This document shows, piece after piece, positions 1-11,329 of a stretch of 64,000 nucleotides of DNA (position 1 is its first letter; each line of letters begins with the position of its first letter). The translations under genes were made by a program, and so were the position numbers. The stretch is from Malachius bipustulatus (Eukaryota > Arthropoda > Insecta > Coleoptera > Melyridae). Where the stretch lies: the NCBI GenBank assembly GCA_910589415.1, contig OU342639.1, positions 10,734,268 through 10,798,267 of the forward strand, written 5' to 3'. The notes under the pieces were generated by a model that saw nothing but the letters and a program-made list of their open reading frames with translations, searched no databases and had not been told where the DNA came from.

Positions 1-62
1 CATTTAGTGCCGGTTGAATACGATTAAATATATACGCATTCACCCGGACTAAATGTGAAAAC
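1..62 (-). ncRNA. microRNA-like hairpin, family H (truncated by window edge)
   Basis: Near-perfect inverted repeat: the left arm reads CATTTAGTGCCGG and the right arm CCGGACTAAATGTG, with an inner TGAATACG/CGCATTCA stem and an AT-rich loop. The outer few bases of the left arm lie before base 1. The same hairpin recurs at 860-926 and 1519-1587, each inside a longer repeated module. The product is unknown; a microRNA precursor or a small palindromic repeat are both possible. Confidence 0.45.
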
Positions 63-859
63 AATCAACACTTGTTGCTTTCATTCTGTTTTCTCAGTGT
101 CCACGATATCTGAAAAGTGTAATTGCGATTTTAAGTATACCCACCGAACCAACGTAAATAATTGTAATGAGAATTTCTGAGAATGTTTACAATAGTTTCT
201 TAAAAAATAGTTGCACTTAACACTAATAAGCACTTAAGACTAAGAATAAAAAATCAGAACGTATGAGCTTCTCTCGTTCGTCCATCTTCTTTTTACTTTC
301 TTTTCAAAGTAAGAAGATTTCTCACCAAATACAGCAACTGATGCCAGGCAATACGATTATAAATCACGTAATTGCACAGCTCAGTTGCTGTACCTAATGA
401 AACAAACACTTTCAAAATTTCCTCTCTTCGTAGTTGTCCTTCATAGTAGCATTGATATTTCCTGCGATTCGAAAATAAATCATTCCGTAAACGCGGTGGA
501 GGTGCAAAAATGTCCAAGAAGAGATGAAATGCAAATGAAAATTTATTCAAAATACAGCCACTTTCATTCATATCTGCAGAGAAGGATAAAAACAGTTGGA
601 AAAACCGAGAAAAACAAAAATTATAGAGCCATGTGATTTAGAAGAACCAAATTTAGATTTTTCAAATATATGTATAGCTTTTCTAGAATATAGAAAAGGG
701 GTAATTTCCACACAGCCCAAGAGGTATAGATGTTCCCCCCCTTTTTTTTAACGTGGTATCCCGTGACGGAGAAACTCAATAATATGCGCTTGCAGTAAAA
801 TAAATTCTCTTGCTCAGTAATCTTCGTTTTCTGACAAGATTTGACGAAAATGTTCGAAC

Positions 860-926
860 GTTTTCACATTTAGCGCCGGATTATTACGATTAAATATACG
901 CACTAACTCGGACTAAATGTAAAAAC
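860..926 (-). ncRNA. microRNA-like hairpin, family H
   Basis: Diverged copy of the hairpin at 1519-1587. About 24 pairs form in a ~27-bp stem. Two changes give C.A mismatches on the plus strand but G.U pairs on the minus strand, and one G-C pair of the other copy is replaced by T-A. These features favour a minus-strand RNA whose fold has been kept. Expression is not shown. Confidence 0.5.
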
Positions 927-1518
927 AATCAACTCTAAAATTACACTTTGATAATTTTATTCTCTCTTCTCACTGTTCTCGATATCTGGAAAGATATGGA
1001 AAGTGAAACTTACTTACAGAATCTAAAATAATGATGAATTTTATTACAGTGCGAATTCCGAAGCCTGTTTACATTAAGTTCTTTAAAATGTTTACACTCA
1101 TTACAAAAATTCCAAAATCTTAGCTCTTTTAAATGAAAACTACATATAATAAAACATTTGGCAACAGTGCCATGTGGTAATGAATCACAATTTTTGGAGA
1201 GGAATTGAGAGTATCGAAGAGTGGGCCGAATAATATTGAGTCACCCAATGTGTGGTATATATACCTAGGTAGATAGAAGCTGACATAGAACAATCTTCAC
1301 TTGCATGCACTGTCAAATATATACAACCCTCGCTTGCGCCAGGGAGATCAATAATAAAAATAAACTAGAGAATCTCTAATGAACTACAAAAGGGTTACAT
1401 AATAATTATGTTCTCAGATTCGCTACAATGACTTCCCGATTAGTTATACGCACTACGCAGAAGTAATAATAAGTAAATAATCTTCGTTTCCTGGAAAGAT
1501 CGGTGAAAAGGTTCAAAA

Positions 1519-1587
1519 GTTTTCACATTTAGTTCCGGTTGAATACGATTAAATATATACGCATTCACCCGGACTAAATGTGAAAAC
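1519..1587 (-). ncRNA. microRNA-like hairpin, family H
   Basis: A 69-nt inverted repeat bounded by GTTTTCACATTTAG and CTAAATGTGAAAAC. The stem is about 28 bp with one bulged base and one internal mismatch; the loop is a short AT-rich run. Size and pairing are in the range of animal pre-microRNAs. A short palindromic transposon remnant would look similar, but the conservation of the stem against the diverged copy at 860-926 argues for a folded RNA. Confidence 0.5.
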
Positions 1588-2343
1588 AATCAACACTTGT
1601 TGCTTTCATTCTGTTTTCTCACTGTCCATGAGATCTGAAAAGTGTAATTATAAATTTAATCGTGCCGACCGAGCCAACACAAATAATAAATGTAATGTGA
1701 ATTTCGGAGACTGTTTACAATAATTTCTTAAAAGATAGTTGCACTTAAGACTAAGAATAAAAAATCAGAACGTAGGTACCTAAAAGCTTCTCTCGTTCGT
1801 CCATCTTCTTTAAAGTAAGCAGATTTCTCACCAAATATATCAAGTGCCGCTCTGTAATACGATTATAAATCACGTAATTACAGAACTCCACTTGCTGTAC
1901 CTAATGAAACAAACTCCTTTAAACTTTGTTTCTCTTCATATGTTGTAAATCCTTCATGGTTTCGATGTTTCCTGTGAATTCGGTTGTAAAATATTCGAAA
2001 AGACCCCTCTTTCAGTAGACATGGTTGAGGTTTACGGAAAAAAATCACTACCTAAGTTTAACACTGTTTATTTAAAACGTCGACCACCTTCCAAAATGAA
2101 ATAAACCCTCATAATTGGTAGGAGGTTTTCAAGAAGACACAAGATAAGTAAAAAATATACGATTTTCCTTGAAAACTTTTAAATTAGAAAGACTCAGACA
2201 GGAGATTATGTGAGACTTTTCTACCATTATTTTCAATAATTATGCTATGAATCTGCTTTCTTAATAATATGAGGTTATTTGTTTGACCAACATGCTGTTA
2301 TTAAAATATCTTATGCGCCAATTACTGACTGATAAAAGAAATA

Positions 2344-4029
2344 CAGGGTTACTGGTAACTGGATACATTCCTTTGGTGATCTGATAAAACAAGAGGTAAG
2401 GAGTAAATTAACCCCAACATGCACTATACAAAACTCAATAGATTTTGAGATATTTCGATTTTCAACTTTTCTTAAAAAAATGGTTTCAGATGTCTTGAAA
2501 TATAATTTTCAAAAAATCTACTTTAACTTTTTGATTTTTTTTTTGCTGGAATACTTGTCCAATACTATGCTTCCTTCTGAAATAAAAAATATCCTGAGGT
2601 ATTTCGATCGTGTGAAAATTTCAAAGAAAAACTTTCACAAACTATTTTTTTTAAATAAGATTTAAAAGTTTTTACAAGTTTTTTTCGCAAAATTGCCAAG
2701 GCAACTTGCGTACAAATTGTTTTAAAAACTTCCCTAGTGTAGTAGCTATCTAACAAGGTACGAATCTTGTACAAGAATAACAGAATCTCCCCGCTATGCA
2801 CCGTTACCGAGGAACAAATCCTTAAGTCGGGACGTTTTAAAAAAAATACGGCCCTGAACGGGGGTCTTAAAATTCTCGGATCCGGTCCATTTTCAATAGG
2901 TCGCATTTGGGGGTCACGAGCTTCGTCCCTACCAATTTTCGTCCCGATCGGTAAAACTTTCAGACACTTAGAGTGGCTATTACTAGGCTATTCCCGAAAA
3001 ATCCCGAAATTCCCGAAAAAATGACACTTCCCGGGAACGGATCCCGCTCATTTTCAATGGGCATCGTGCCATGGTGCGCCTCTTCAATCGAGCCAAATTT
3101 CAACTTTCCCACATGAAAACTGGCGGCTCTAGAGTGTTTCCTAGCAAAGTCACAGAAGTTTCGTAAGTATACGTATTTTTGTGCCCGAAAAATGTCTGTC
3201 TGTCGGTCTGTCTGTCTGTGACTTTGCTAGGAAACACTCTAGAGCCGCCAGTTTTCATGTGGGAAAGTTGAAATTTGGCTCGATTGAAGAGGCGCACCGT
3301 GGCACGATGCCTATTGAAAATGAGCGGGATCCGTTCCCGGGAAGTGTCATTTTTTCGGGAATTTCGGGATTTTTCGGGAATAGCCTAGTAATAGCCACTC
3401 TAAGTGTCTGAAAGTTTTACCGATCGGGACGAAAATTGGTAGGGACGAAGCTCGTGACCCCCAAATGCGACCTATTGAAAATGGACCGGATCCGAGAATT
3501 TTAAGACCCCCGTTCAGGGCCGTATTTTTTTTAAAACGTCCCGACTTAAGGATTTGTTCCTCGGTAACGGTGCATAGCGGGGAGATTCTGTTATTCTTGT
3601 ACAAGATTCGTACCTTGTTAGATAGCTACTACACTAGGGAAGTTTTTAAAACAATTTGTACGCAAGTTGCCTTGGCAATTTTGCGAAAAAAACTTGTAAA
3701 AACTTTTAAATCTTATTTAAAAAAAATAGTTTGTGAAAGTTTTTCTTTGAAATTTTCACACGATCGAAATACCTCAGGATATTTTTTATTTCAGAAGGAA
3801 GCATAGTATTGGACAAGTATTCCAGCAAAAAAAAAAAATCAAAAAGTTAAAGTAGATTTTTTGAAAATTATATTTCAAGACATCTGAAACCATTTTTTTA
3901 AGAAAAGTTGAAAATCGAAATATCTCAAAATCTATTGAGTTTTGTATAGTGCATGTTGGGGTTAATTTACTCCTTACCTCTTGTTTTATCAGATCACCAA
4001 AGGAATGTATCCAGTTACCAGTAACCCTG
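2344..4029. mobile_element. long foldback (inverted-repeat) DNA transposon, Tc1/mariner-type termini
   Basis: The left arm (2344-3155) and right arm (3216-4029) are reverse complements over about 812 bp, and look almost identical where I compared them. Termini read CAGGGTTACTGG and its complement, flanked on both sides by TA, as expected for a TA target-site duplication. A 60-bp spacer holds a TCTG microsatellite (about 3194-3219). No transposase frame is present; the short open frames occur identically on opposite strands because of the palindrome. It is a non-autonomous element. Confidence 0.8.
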
Positions 4030-4334
4030 TATACTGCATGCCCTCTGCTGCAATTTTCTCATTCCATCATGTGGTGGAAACGTATATATCAGCCAGGTGT
4101 TTAAGGAGAAATATTGAGAAATGAAAACGTGCTTTATAGCTATTGTAAATTCAAATTGCCTGCAATAACTACAGCCACGTGCCAACTGGCAACGTTGGAA
4201 TTTCGCTCTGCGATTTGAGACTCCTAAAATTTCAATACCCACTGGGTTCTAGCGCCGGCGCCAAAATGTGACTTACCACTAATACGACTATTCTCCGCTG
4301 TTGTAGGGCTAGAAAGTTGACGAATCTATAGCAA

Positions 4335-7300
4335 CGTTGCCATATATTTATTCTCTAAAACTCTAGACGTTAGAAATTGAATGGATTTTAAATGTAAGTT
4401 CGGGATTCTACCTTCCATTGCCAACAACTCATAAGAGCCCCAATAATTGACCACAAAACACATGTTTTTTGGTCTTTACCTATATTGGAAAATTACCTGA
4501 CCCTATACCCCTCTTTCATTTATCTTGGAATATTTTTTACAAGAATTTTGCCGGAATGCTATACATTATTCTGTCCGCAATTATTATATTTCTCCACACC
4601 TGTTTCCTCTTTTGATCGTCTTCCCCATAAGAAATAAACTAGCCTTGCTTTCTGTGAGACGTTTAAGTAAACGTTTACAGTTTTAAAATAAAAACACATG
4701 GTTAATTATTATTTTGAAGTATTTGAAGGTAAATTTGTGCCTGTCCGCTGTTTGGCCAGATCTGTGTCCAGAAATAATAAGAAGAAGCAGTAGTGAACCT
4801 TTTCTAAAAATCCAAATACTCGGTTATTTTAGCAAATGTTCTGTCCATCTATTCGAACCAAGTTGAACAACGAAAACAAGGAAACTTTTAACCAGGACAG
4901 CATTATCTACAGATCACTTTAATTTGTAAAGTAATTATGAAGTAGGTAGCGCCAATGCCAACGCCAGCGTGTGACATCACTCGCTGTTACAGATTACTTC
5001 TTTGTAAGTAGTAACCGGAATACGGAATACAGTATAGCAATGTTGCCATATTTATTCTCTAAAACTCTAGACGTGGAATTGAACGATTTTAAACGTAAGT
5101 TCGGGATACCACCTTCTATTGCCAACAGCTCATAAGAGCCACAATAATTGGCAAAAAAAACATGTTTTTTGGTTTTTACCTAATTTGGAAAATTATTTGA
5201 CCTGTAATACTTATCCCTCCTTTATTTATCTTCGAATATCCTAAGCGAAATTGTTTTCCGGATTGCTACGTTCTGTCCGTAACTGTCCGTAATTATGCGG
5301 TATATCTCCACACATTTTTACTCTTTTAATCGTCTTTCCCCTAATAGAAATAAACTAACCTTGCTTTCTATGAACGTTCAAATAAACGTGTACAGTTGCC
5401 TGTCCGCTGTTTGGCCAGATTTGTGTCCAGAAATAATAAGAAGCAGTAGTGTAGTGCATGCTACATAAAAATTAAAATCCTCGGTTATTATAGCAAATGT
5501 TCTGTCCATCTGTTCGAACCAAGTTTAACAACGAAAACAACAATTTAACCAGGACAGCAGAACCTACAGATCACTACAATTTGTAAAGTAATTATGAAGT
5601 AGGTGGCGCCAATGCCAGCGCCAGCGTGTGACATCACTAACCGTTACAGATTACTTCTTTGTAAGTAGTAGGTAACTGGAATACGCTCAGCAATGTTGCC
5701 ATATTTATTCTCTAAAACTCTGGTGGACGTTAGGAATTGAATTGATTTTAAACGTTAAGTTCGGGCCTTCCATTTCCTCCCATTACCAACAACTCATAAG
5801 AGCCACAATAATTGGCAAAAAAAACAAGTTTTTTGGTTTTTACCTAATTTGAGAAATTACCTGACTTTTAATCCTAAGCGAAATTGTTTTCCGGAATGCT
5901 ACGTTCTGTCCGCATTTATATATCTCCACACATGTTTACTCTTTTAATCGTCTTCCCGCTAAGAAATAAACTAACCTTGCTTGCTATGAACGTTCAAATA
6001 AACGTTTACAGTTATAAAATAAAGATGGATGGAGATTTATTATTTTGAGGTATTTGAAGGTAAATTTGTGCCTGTCCGCTGTTTGGCCAGATTTGTGTCC
6101 AGAAATAATAAGAAGAAGCAGTAGTGTAGTGCATGCTACATAAAAATTAAAATACTCGGTTATTATAGCAAATGTTCTGTCCATCTGTTCGAATCAAGTA
6201 GTTTAACAACGAAAACAATAATTTAACCAGGACAGCAGAACCTACAGATCACTTTAATTTGTAAAGCAATTATGAAGTAGATAGCGCCAATGCCAGCGCC
6301 AGCGTGTGACAACACTCGTCGTTGCAGAAAACTTCTTTGTAGTAACTGGAATACGGTCAGCCATGTTGCCATATTTATTCTCTGAAACTCTAGACGTTAG
6401 GGATTGAACGATTTTAAACGTAAGTTCGGGATACCACCTTCTATTGCCAACAGCTCATAAAAGCCACAATAATTGGCAAAAAAACATGTTTTTTTGTTTT
6501 TACCTAATTTGGAAAATTATCTGACCTGTAGTACTTTTCCCTCCTTTATTTATCTTCGAATATCCTAAGCGAAATTGTTTTCCGGAATGCTACGTTCTGT
6601 CCGCATTTATATATCTCCACACATGTTTACTCTTTTAATCGTCGTCCCCCTAAGAAATAAACTAACCTTGCTTTCTATGGCACGTTTAAACAAACGTTTA
6701 CAGTTTTAAAATAAGGACGGATGAGATTTATTATTTTCAAATATTGAAGGTAAATTTCTGCCTGTCCGCTTTTTGGCCAGATTTATGTCCAGAAATAACA
6801 AGAAGAAGCAGTAGTGAACTTTTCCTAAAAATCCAAATACTCGGTTATTATAGCAAATGTTCTGGCCATCTGTTCGAACTTATCTTAACAACGAAAACAA
6901 GGAAACCTTTTAACCAGGACATCATTATCGTCTACAGATCACTTCAATTTGTAAGGTAGGATGAGGTAATTATAAAGTAGGTGGCGCGCCAATCCCAGCG
7001 TTAGCGTGTGACATCACTCGCTATTACAGATTACTTCTTTTGTAAGTAGTAACTGGAATACGGTCAGCAATGTTGCCATATTTATTCTCTAAAACTATTG
7101 ACGTTAGGATTTGAATCCACCTTCTATTGCCAACAACGAGCCCCATAATTGACCACAAAACATATGTTTTTTTGTTTTTACCTAATTTGGAAAATTACCT
7201 GACCTATAACTACCCCTCTTTCATTTATCTTCGGATATCCTAAGAGAAATTGTTTTCCAGAATGCTACATTCTGGCCGCAATTATATCTCTCCACACCTG

Positions 7301-7790
7301 TTTCCTCTTTTGATCGTCTTCCCCGTAAGAAATAAACTAACCTATGACACGTTTTAATAAACCCTTACAGTTTTAAAATAAAGACAGATGGAGATTTATT
7401 ATTTTCAAATATTAAAGGTAAATTTGCCGGTCCACTGTTTGGCCAGATTTGTGTCCAGAAATAACAAGAAGAACCAGTAGTGAAAGCATCCTAAAAATCA
7501 AAATCCTCGGTTATTATAGCAAATGTTCTGTCCATCTGTTAGAACCAAGCTTAACAACAAGAGAACCGTTTTAACAACGACAGCATTATCTACAGAGCAC
7601 TTTAATTAATTGTAAAGTAGAAAGTATAGGTAGCGCGCCGATCCCAGCGCCAACGTGTGACGTCACTTATAACTGTTCGCCGTTACAGTTTACTTCTTTG
7701 GAATAAATAAAGCACGGCCAGCAATGTGACCATATTTATTTTATTCTCTAAAACTTTAGGCAGTGGGGTTTGAGTCGATTTTAAGATTTG
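4335..7790. repeat. tandem array, about five units of 650-710 bp
   Basis: Units begin near TTGCCATATTTATTCTCTAA at about 4335, 5040, 5693, 6361 and 7070, with a partial sixth start near 7720. Each contains the landmarks TGTCCGCTGTTTGGCCAGAT, CTCGGTTATTATAGCAAATG, AACCAGGACAGCA and CCAGCGTGTGACATCACT in the same order. Units have diverged by substitutions and small indels, and no reading frame is shared by all. A weak pairing of TTCTGTCC with GGACAG exists in each unit but is too short to call a structured RNA. Confidence 0.75.
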
Positions 7791-9170
7791 ACGAACTTTC
7801 TCATCGCCTATAATTCTGAGATCTAATTTAAATTAAACATTTTTTGATCTTAAATGGACGGGAAAAAATTCAATCACGCATTTTTGTGACTGAAAATTAA
7901 ATCCGAAAACTTCAAAAGTATAGTTTTATTGTTGATTCAATTAATCTGAATAATATTTAAAGTAATACAAACAATTATAGGGTCTTCAATAAAAGTGAAT
8001 AAATAAAGTCTTAATTCATGTCATATCTATACAAAAATGAAGTCTGGACGTGTCTCCAACGTTGTTTGATACGACATTTGATCCATCAGTTTTTTGTCTA
8101 AAAGTAGTAGAGTTTTCTATTGAATTTAGTTTTCGTACTAAAGTTCTATCTCATTATTCAGTTCAGAATTTAAATGGGAGGGAGGCTACAATCGTCCTAG
8201 CTGACACACAGGCTGTAAAAATTGGAAACCAACAAAATTTTTGTGTAGATAATTAAAATACTTTTGAAATGAGGTCTCACATGACCTCCGTACCATGTAA
8301 AATTTAGAAGTTGACAGCAACTGCAACATCATCCTTTATCAATTTATGACATACCTACGTCAAAAAGTACATAGTAAAATCAAAAAATAGGGGGGGGGCG
8401 TTTTGTGTGTTCTCCACTGTATAAAACTTATTGTAAATTTACTCTATGTATTGTAAACTTCCACTGAAGTATTGTACCAGATGTATAACACATACATATA
8501 CCAATAATACACCCTCACCGATATAATTACCACTACAAGGGTTGCAAAATTAGGATTTAACATTATACCTACATCTACTTCAAATCCAGATGATTATAAT
8601 TCATACTTATAAGTATGTAGTAATGATTGCTTAATTAATCTATTAAATATTTTTATTAATAATTTTGAAGTAGTAGAAAAGTATGATGTACCTACATATT
8701 CTTTTATGTATGTTGACGTTGGATATATTCCCTAAGATTGTCTCATGATAATGAATCCTAATGGCTGCGGTTGTTACTTAACGAGTTATTAGCCAAAGCC
8801 TTTAAAACCTCTTAAATAATTCACATTTTAAAAGCAATTTCTACGAAGGGCATTAAAGAAAAGCACCCTCAACTTGGCTATTATTAATGAACATCCCTTT
8901 GTACTACTTATCTCTACGGCGATCCTTGATTTATAGAACTTAATGTAATTTTTCCAATTGACCGATCAATCAATTCTATTCATCAAAGTTAGGTTGGTAA
9001 TGCGTCCCATAAAAATTGTTATTAAATATTTATTCTTATTTACAATGTTGCTATGTAGTATTTTTGTATTTATAAACTGCGACATCTATGTAAACGTGAC
9101 TGAAATACTTTTGAACGCAGTTACCTCTATAACTGTAAGTGAGTATACTAAAATTGCGTACAATAACTAC
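7790..9170. other. AT-rich DNA, no gene recognised; one degraded repeat
   Basis: No recognisable protein or RNA gene. The segment 8060-8350 resembles one half of the inverted element at 54.77-55.22 kb (shared ATGAGGTCTCACATGA-type motif followed by TTGACAGCAACTGCAAC), so it is a decayed copy of that repeat. A G-run (ggggggggcg) sits near 8391. Confidence 0.5.
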
Positions 9171-9174
9171 TGAA

Positions 9175-9275
9175 CATTACTAAAAAAGAAATTTCCAGGC
9201 AGGTGCAAGCAAAAAATTGTCGTCAAAAGGTAAATTTCTAGTTGCCACTTTTCCGAAATTGATTTTTTAGTAATG
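9175..9275. repeat. short inverted-repeat element, about 100 bp
   Basis: The ends CATTACTAAAAAA and TTTTTTAGTAATG are inverted copies, followed inward by a looser GAAATTTCC/GGAA match. It resembles a very short MITE; family unknown. Confidence 0.45.
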
Positions 9276-10132
9276 TCTGCGGGTAGTAGTGCCCAGTAAA
9301 CCGGAGGTGTAGTTATGTCTATTCGATGCTAGATGACGCTAGTAGCTCATGATTGAAATAGAGCAGCGATCAAAAAATAATGTGTTGAGAAATGATTTTA
9401 ATTTTTGACAAAAATAAAAAAAACAATAAAATTGCTTGTTTTTAAGAAAAGGTCATGCTCGCTTATCATTCAAGGTAATTTAATTGATGTTTTAAAAAAG
9501 TTTTCATATGTTTCTTTCGGAAAAAAAACGATTTTTTAAGTAGATAAACGCCATGAAAAATGTAATGGCGTCATTTGGTGAAAATATTTTTTGTAAAAAA
9601 AAATTTTTTTTAATGTTTTAATGTCCATTTTTTTCGATCTGTTGACTTGAAAAAATAATCCGCTATAAGAATGACGGCTAGGCTTTGAAAATTTTCCAAA
9701 ATGTTGAAATGTCAATAATGACTAAAATAAAAATATCGATTTTTCAGGTTTTTCAGCATATATAAGCAACATGTTAGGTTTTCCAAAAATTTCTTTCAGC
9801 TTCTTAATAAGTATGAAATTTTTCACATTTTTCATAATTCATTCATAATTCACATTTTCATAATTTTCAGGAAACTTCCCTTTAATATCGCTGTCTAAGA
9901 GTCTTAAGACTGCGTTTTCTATAGAAAAATCCGAACTTTCCAAAGAAAAGAAAAGAATTTTCAGAATCGCTGCTGATGACGTAATTTTTTATTTCTATCA
10001 TTTTTACGAGAAAATAATATGGATCTACTTATACCAAATACAGCGGCTCATCGCAGGAAAAGGAAAACAAATAAAATTTTAAAAAATTACAACTTTAGAG
10101 TTATACTTTTCATTTTCAGAATGAATCATATA

Positions 10133-11328
10133 CAGGGTGTCCCATAACATGTGGGCAATCTCCCGGATTTGGGTATATTTCGTAAAAATAAATGAAAAAA
10201 TATCTATAAAATTAATTCCTCAGAGACACCCCTACAAAGATATTAGCTGTTGAAGTTGAGGGTTGAAAATCAATTTTTTGCAATAACTTTTTTATTTCTT
10301 GACCGATTTTGATAATTTTTGGTGTTATTTTGTATTATTTTGGACTGTTTAGAATAGTGTTTCATAATCTTTGGTAGCACATACATAGACCTCGGGATGG
10401 CATAACCCCCTCATTCACTTGAAAGAAAACAATTAAAATAATAATTTTACAATTTTTTAAGGTTAATTTTCCTTTTCTTTGATATTTTTTACATAAAAAA
10501 TGTATCCTATTTTATTTCGATAGAGCGAACCGTTATCGAGATAAACGTCCTTCTAATAGGTGATGCGTCGCAGGAACTTTTCAAATTTCAAGTAAATTTT
10601 AACAAGATGGCTGACCTATGACAGTAAATTGAGCAGGAAACAAAACAATAACTTAATTAAATACACGTCAGTGTCAAAGATTTCATTTCATGCAGATTCT
10701 AACTGATTTTAAAATGAGTTACAAAAACGTTGAATACGCAGAAAATCAGTTAGAATTGAATCTGAATGAAATGAAATCTTTGACACTATTTGACGTGTAT
10801 TTAATTAAGTTACTGTTTTGTTTCCTGCTCAATTTACTGTCAAAGGTCAGCCATCTTGTTAAAATTTACTTGAAATTTAGAAAGTTCCTGCGACGCATCA
10901 CCTATTAGAAGGACGTTTATCTCGATAACGGTTCGCTCTATCGAAATAAAATAGGATACATTTTTTATGTAAAAAATATCAAAGAAAAGGAAAATTAACC
11001 TTAAAAAATTGTAAAATTATTATTTTAATTGTTTTCTTTCAAGTGAATGAGGGGGTTATGCCATCCCGAGGTCTATGTATGTGCTACCAAAGATTATGAA
11101 ACACTATTCTAAACAGTCCAAAATAATACAAAATAACACCAAAAATTATCAAAATCGGTCAAGAAATAAAAAAGTTATTGCAAAAAATTGATTTTCAACC
11201 CTCAACTTCAACAGCTAATATCTTTGTAGGGGTGTCTCTGAGGAATTAATTTTATAGATATTTTTTCATTTATTTTTACGAAATATACCCAAATCCGGGA
11301 GATTGCCCACATGTTATGGGACACCCTG
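10133..11328. mobile_element. long foldback element with CAGGGTGTCCCA termini
   Basis: Left arm 10133-10710 and right arm 10742-11328 are reverse complements around a ~30-bp loop. The ends are CAGGGTGTCCCATAAC and its complement, flanked by TA. The same CAGGGTGTCCC type of end recurs at 48.5, 60.4 and (as CAGGGTG) 57.9 and 61.2 kb, so these belong to one broad group of TA-inserting non-autonomous elements. The small open frame at 10690-10908 lies across the loop and is not a gene. Confidence 0.8.
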
Positions 11329-11329
11329 T

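Larger units (their letters stand above)
1..2030. repeat. three diverged tandem modules of about 0.7-0.9 kb
   Basis: The hairpin and its downstream flank (AACAATCAACACTTG, CTGTTTTCTCA, then GAATAAAAAATCAGAACGTA, TTCTCTCGTTCGTCCATC and CACGTAATTAC/GCACAGCTC) occur around 1-480 and again around 1519-1960. A more diverged copy of the first part is at 860-1000. The short open frames in this stretch differ between copies, so they are not conserved coding sequence. Between the modules (1030-1500) the DNA is unique and AT-rich. Confidence 0.7.

Noticed and set aside
2565..3806. Identical 113- and 85-codon frames on opposite strands
   Set aside because: They are mirror copies caused by the foldback arms and have no known domain.
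4780..7560. Structured RNA in each 650-710 bp unit (TTCTGTCC with GGACAG)
   Set aside because: Only 6-10 bp pair, across about 60 nt, and neighbouring bases do not support the fold.
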